From: Verrucomicrobiota bacterium
GTDB taxonomy: Bacteria > Verrucomicrobiota > Verrucomicrobiia > Limisphaerales > UBA9464
Assembly (NCBI GenBank): GCA_017309115.1
Contig: JAFLEF010000024.1
Location: forward strand, 1-64,000
Length of the DNA stretch: 64,000 bases
Reading direction: 5' to 3'
Under the pieces are notes generated by a model, which was not told the DNA's origin, ran no database searches, and saw nothing but the letters and a program-made list of their open reading frames with translations. A program made the position numbers and the translations under genes. This document shows positions 61,574 through 64,000 of this stretch, piece by piece; the stretch's first letter is position 1, and each line of letters starts with the position of its first letter.

Positions 61574-62449
61574 ATGCGTGGTTTCTCGCGTTGGGGAATG
61601 AGCTGGCTGGGGCTGCTCTGGGCCGTGGTGGCCTGGGGCGCCGAGCCGGGTGAGCGGGTTCGTCTGACCAATGAGCATGTGGATCTCCGGATCATTTACG
61701 CTCCGGGCACGACCAACGAGCTCTACTTGGTGGCGCACAATGGGGATTCCCGCACCAACTATGCCTCGACCAACGTCGTTCTGGTCGCTCGGGAACCCGC
61801 GGAAACCACCATACCCCCGGGGTTCGAACAATTCGGCGAACCCGGCTCACCCTTCTGGATCCTGCCTTCCTCCCAGGATCCGCAGTTGCTCTATCTCGGA
61901 ATCTCCGGTGAAGGGCTTCCCGCCGGAACCTTTGATTCGGCGCCAGTGGTTCATCTGCGGCAGGTTCAAGCCCCCGGTTGGTTCTTCCTTTGGCAGTTCG
62001 ATCCCGGCGGCAACTTGCTGATGCGAATGGACAGCCGAAATGGCATTGGACCCGAGGATGCGGTCACGGCTCAAGTTGGTAGCCACGCGCACTACAACTG
62101 GGGCTTCTCGAGCAACGGCGTGTATGAAGTCACCTTCCAAGTGGAAGCGCGCTTGGCCGGAGCGACGACCAACCTGACCGCCCAACTCACCACGTTCCGC
62201 TTTGAAGTCGAGCCGGTGCCCGTGGGTCCCGCCAGCCCCGCCGTGCTGTCCGTGGTGGTGGCCGACGCCACGCATCTCCGGTGTCAACTGACGGGCGATC
62301 CGGGCGCCACGTATCAAGTGCAGTCGTCGCTGGACCTGACGACCTGGACCAACGGGGAACTGATTACTGCCGGAGCATCTCCGATTCCGGTGGCGGTGCC
62401 GTTGCCGGCCGGGGGCGGCCCGATTTTTCTGCGGGCACTCAATCCGTGA
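61574..62449 (+). CDS. Secreted choice-of-anchor M protein without sorting signal
   Basis: A 291-residue paralogue of the preceding gene. ATG 61574 (the frame upstream lies within the preceding gene) gives a signal peptide ending near VVAWGAE. It shares LPSSQDPQLLYLGISGEG and SHAHYNWGFSSNGVYEVTF with its neighbour. Instead of a PEP-CTERM tail it has a beta-sandwich tail (LSVVVADATHLRCQLTG, then YQVQSSLDLTTWTNGELI), a type found on many secreted Verrucomicrobial proteins. The two are likely co-transcribed. Confidence 0.82.
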   Translation: MRGFSRWGMSWLGLLWAVVAWGAEPGERVRLTNEHVDLRIIYAPGTTNELYLVAHNGDSRTNYASTNVVLVAREPAETTIPPGFEQFGEPGSPFWILPSSQDPQLLYLGISGEGLPAGTFDSAPVVHLRQVQAPGWFFLWQFDPGGNLLMRMDSRNGIGPEDAVTAQVGSHAHYNWGFSSNGVYEVTFQVEARLAGATTNLTAQLTTFRFEVEPVPVGPASPAVLSVVVADATHLRCQLTGDPGATYQVQSSLDLTTWTNGELITAGASPIPVAVPLPAGGGPIFLRALNP

Positions 62450-62464
62450 GATTGCCAGGACCGG

Positions 62465-62932
62465 CTACCTTCGGGGCGGACGCCGGGTGTTGAGTTCGAA
62501 CACATGGCGCAGGTGGCGCACCTCCCGCACCTGACCGTCGGTGAGGAGAACTTCCACGACATCGAAGCGCCATTTGACTCGGCGATCGGCTAAGGCTCGC
62601 AAATAGTCTTCGGCTGTCAGCGAGAGGAGGCGGCGTTTGCGGGCATTCACGGCGGCGGCGGGTCGCACCCAATCTTCGGAGGACCGGGTCTTCACCTCGA
62701 CGAACACCAGACAGTCCTCGTCCCGGAAGATCAGATCGATCTCGCCGTGGGTGGAACGGTAATTGGCCGTTAGAAACGTCAGGCCGTGATCCTGCAAAGA
62801 CCGTTTCGCCGCCAGTTCGCCGAGTCGGCCTCGCCGCAGGTGTTCTGGCTCGGAGTCTTTCCGGAGCAGTTGTTTCAGTTTGGCCCACCAACCCACAGGG
62901 GGAAATCCAGCACAAGGTGTCCGGGAAAACAA
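62465..62932 (-). CDS. YraN family nuclease-like protein (UPF0102)
   Basis: A 155-residue protein of the UPF0102/YraN family, a restriction-endonuclease-like fold. Motifs are RRGRLGELAAKRSLQDHG and the active-site-like GEIDLIFRDEDCLVFVEVKTRS. Family members are linked to DNA recombination or repair in studies, but no clear role is set. The start is uncertain: TTG 62932 is the longest frame, and GTG 62896 would give a start nearer the family norm. Convergent with the preceding surface gene. Confidence 0.88.
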   Translation of the reverse strand: MFSRTPCAGFPPVGWWAKLKQLLRKDSEPEHLRRGRLGELAAKRSLQDHGLTFLTANYRSTHGEIDLIFRDEDCLVFVEVKTRSSEDWVRPAAAVNARKRRLLSLTAEDYLRALADRRVKWRFDVVEVLLTDGQVREVRHLRHVFELNTRRPPRR

Positions 62933-63072
62933 ACCAGGAGCCCGGTTTGCGATCGATCAGGGCGAATTGAGGGAGCAAAGCGGCTGTTGGATTCGATGTC
63001 GGGGCTCTTAACCATTCCTCAAGCGACCCTTGAAATGCACCCTCGATTCCCCCACAGAAGGCGCGCGGCCAG

Positions 63073-64000
63073 ATGAGAACTCCGGACATGAACCAGCGAA
63101 ACGGTAAGCGGTCGAGATGGATTCGATGGATTGGCTTCGCGGCGGCCAACCTCACCGTCATGGGTCTGCTTGCGGGCGCAGCATTTCTCTATGGCTGGGC
63201 CCGCTTTACCCAGTCGTTGCCTGCGCTGCATGGGTGGCATCGGCAGGCTCCCACCGCGGAGTTTCGCGCCGCGGATGCGCGTCCCGGCTACACCTTCGAT
63301 AACTACCTGGATCAGGAGGCGAAGGTGTTCGAGCAGTTGAACGCGTTAGTGGCTGGACCGTGGAAGGCCGAGGCCGAGGGCAAATTCGACCGATTCCGGG
63401 CCGGGTCGGTCTGCAATCCCGAAAATACGCTCGAACGGAATTGGAACCGCAGTTTTGTCTTCAAAGCCGAACGGCCCATCGGCGGCGTGCTGCTGGTGCA
63501 TGGCCTGAGCGATGCGCCCTATTCCTTGCGGGCCTTGGCGGAGCGCCTGCACGCGGAAGGCTACACGGTGGTCGGTTTGCGGGTGCCCGGACACGGCACC
63601 TGTCCGCGCGCGCTGGCCGAGGTGGCCTGGGAGGACTGGACAGCGGCCGTGCAGGTCGCGGTCCGCGGAGTGCGCGAGATGATTCCCGCCCAGACGCCGC
63701 TGATCCTGGCGGGCTATTCCAACGGTGGCGCGTTGAGCGTCCACTATGTGACGTCAGCGCTGGAGGATAAATCGCTGCCGGCGGTGAACGCAGTGGTGCT
63801 GTTCTCCCCCATGATCGGCATCAGTCCGCTGGCGCGAGTGTCGCCGCTCTATCGCGTGGTCGCTGCACTTACCGGTGACCCAAAGGCGCAGTGGTCGGCG
63901 GTGAGCGCGGAAGTGGATCCGTTTAAGTATTGCTCCTGGCCGATGAACGCCAGTGAGCAGGCGTGGAAGGTCACTCAGGTCGTGGAGCAGCGGCTGGCGG
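63073..64000 (+). CDS. Membrane-anchored alpha/beta hydrolase, truncated by the window end
   Basis: The frame from ATG 63073 stays open to the end (about 309 residues seen). An N-terminal basic region and one span at about 24-43 (ANLTVMGLLAGAAFLYGWA) anchor it. The hydrolase domain has GGVLLVHGLSDAPYSL, GLRVPGHGTCP and the nucleophile elbow LAGYSNGGAL. The remaining catalytic residues lie beyond the window. It resembles monoacylglycerol-lipase-like esterases, but substrate is unknown. ATG 63088 is a second possible start. Confidence 0.85.
   Translation, partial: MRTPDMNQRNGKRSRWIRWIGFAAANLTVMGLLAGAAFLYGWARFTQSLPALHGWHRQAPTAEFRAADARPGYTFDNYLDQEAKVFEQLNALVAGPWKAEAEGKFDRFRAGSVCNPENTLERNWNRSFVFKAERPIGGVLLVHGLSDAPYSLRALAERLHAEGYTVVGLRVPGHGTCPRALAEVAWEDWTAAVQVAVRGVREMIPAQTPLILAGYSNGGALSVHYVTSALEDKSLPAVNAVVLFSPMIGISPLARVSPLYRVVAALTGDPKAQWSAVSAEVDPFKYCSWPMNASEQAWKVTQVVEQRLA

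Overview
The window looks like a chromosomal segment of a Verrucomicrobiota bacterium, most likely of the Limisphaerales/Pedosphaera-type lineage (inference; no rRNA is present). The clues are high GC content, several very large ABC-type permeases of the 'ADOP' kind with no ATPase, an ECF sigma factor fused to membrane domains, a prepilin-type single-gene protein, a PEP-CTERM protein, and short dispersed repeats scattered between genes. No rRNA, tRNA, CRISPR array, complete insertion sequence or phage was seen.

Layout. 1-0.7 kb: dyad-rich DNA, then a broken integron-type tyrosine recombinase that ends in an array of 7-bp repeats. 0.8-1.3 kb: gluconokinase. 1.6-5.7 kb: a three-gene exopolysaccharide export set (outer-membrane barrel, Wza-like export protein, Wzc-like tyrosine autokinase) closed by an intrinsic terminator. 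5.7-8 kb: leftward genes for a DUF456 protein, a cupin and a zinc-dependent dehydrogenase. 8.1-8.4 kb: a composite inverted repeat. 8.4-17.5 kb: housekeeping genes, namely purine permease plus a lipoprotein nucleosidase, Mog, a YihY-type protein, a conserved unknown, UppP, PyrH, Frr and a DEDD exonuclease. A possible small RNA or leader with its own promoter and terminator lies at 14.16-14.35 kb.

17.7-43.4 kb is dominated by six ADOP permeases in two groups. The first is four in a row followed by a GH20-like hydrolase. The second is a probable operon of lipoprotein hydrolase, permease, small lipoprotein, beta-propeller and permease. Between the groups lie an SGNH hydrolase, a duplicated small membrane gene (second copy frameshifted), a fragment of an alpha/beta hydrolase, and a BlaI/BlaR1-type repressor and sensor pair with a perfect operator palindrome.

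43.4-56 kb is regulatory and surface-related: a repeat island, a divergent LysR/AhpD-like pair, an NlpC/P60-type secreted protein, and three ECF sigma genes. One sigma protein is fused to a coiled coil and a secretin-like tail, one to a membrane domain with glycine pentad repeats, and one sits in an operon with a membrane VWA protein. 56.3-62.4 kb has the look of a metal (zinc?) homeostasis island: COG0523 GTPase, P1B ATPase, a Cys/His-rich small protein, a pseudopilin, and two His-rich 'choice-of-anchor M' surface proteins. The end carries a YraN-family gene and a truncated alpha/beta hydrolase.

Coordinates of genes use the start codon judged most likely, which is often internal to the longest open frame. 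Family assignments are from reading motifs only; no database search was run.
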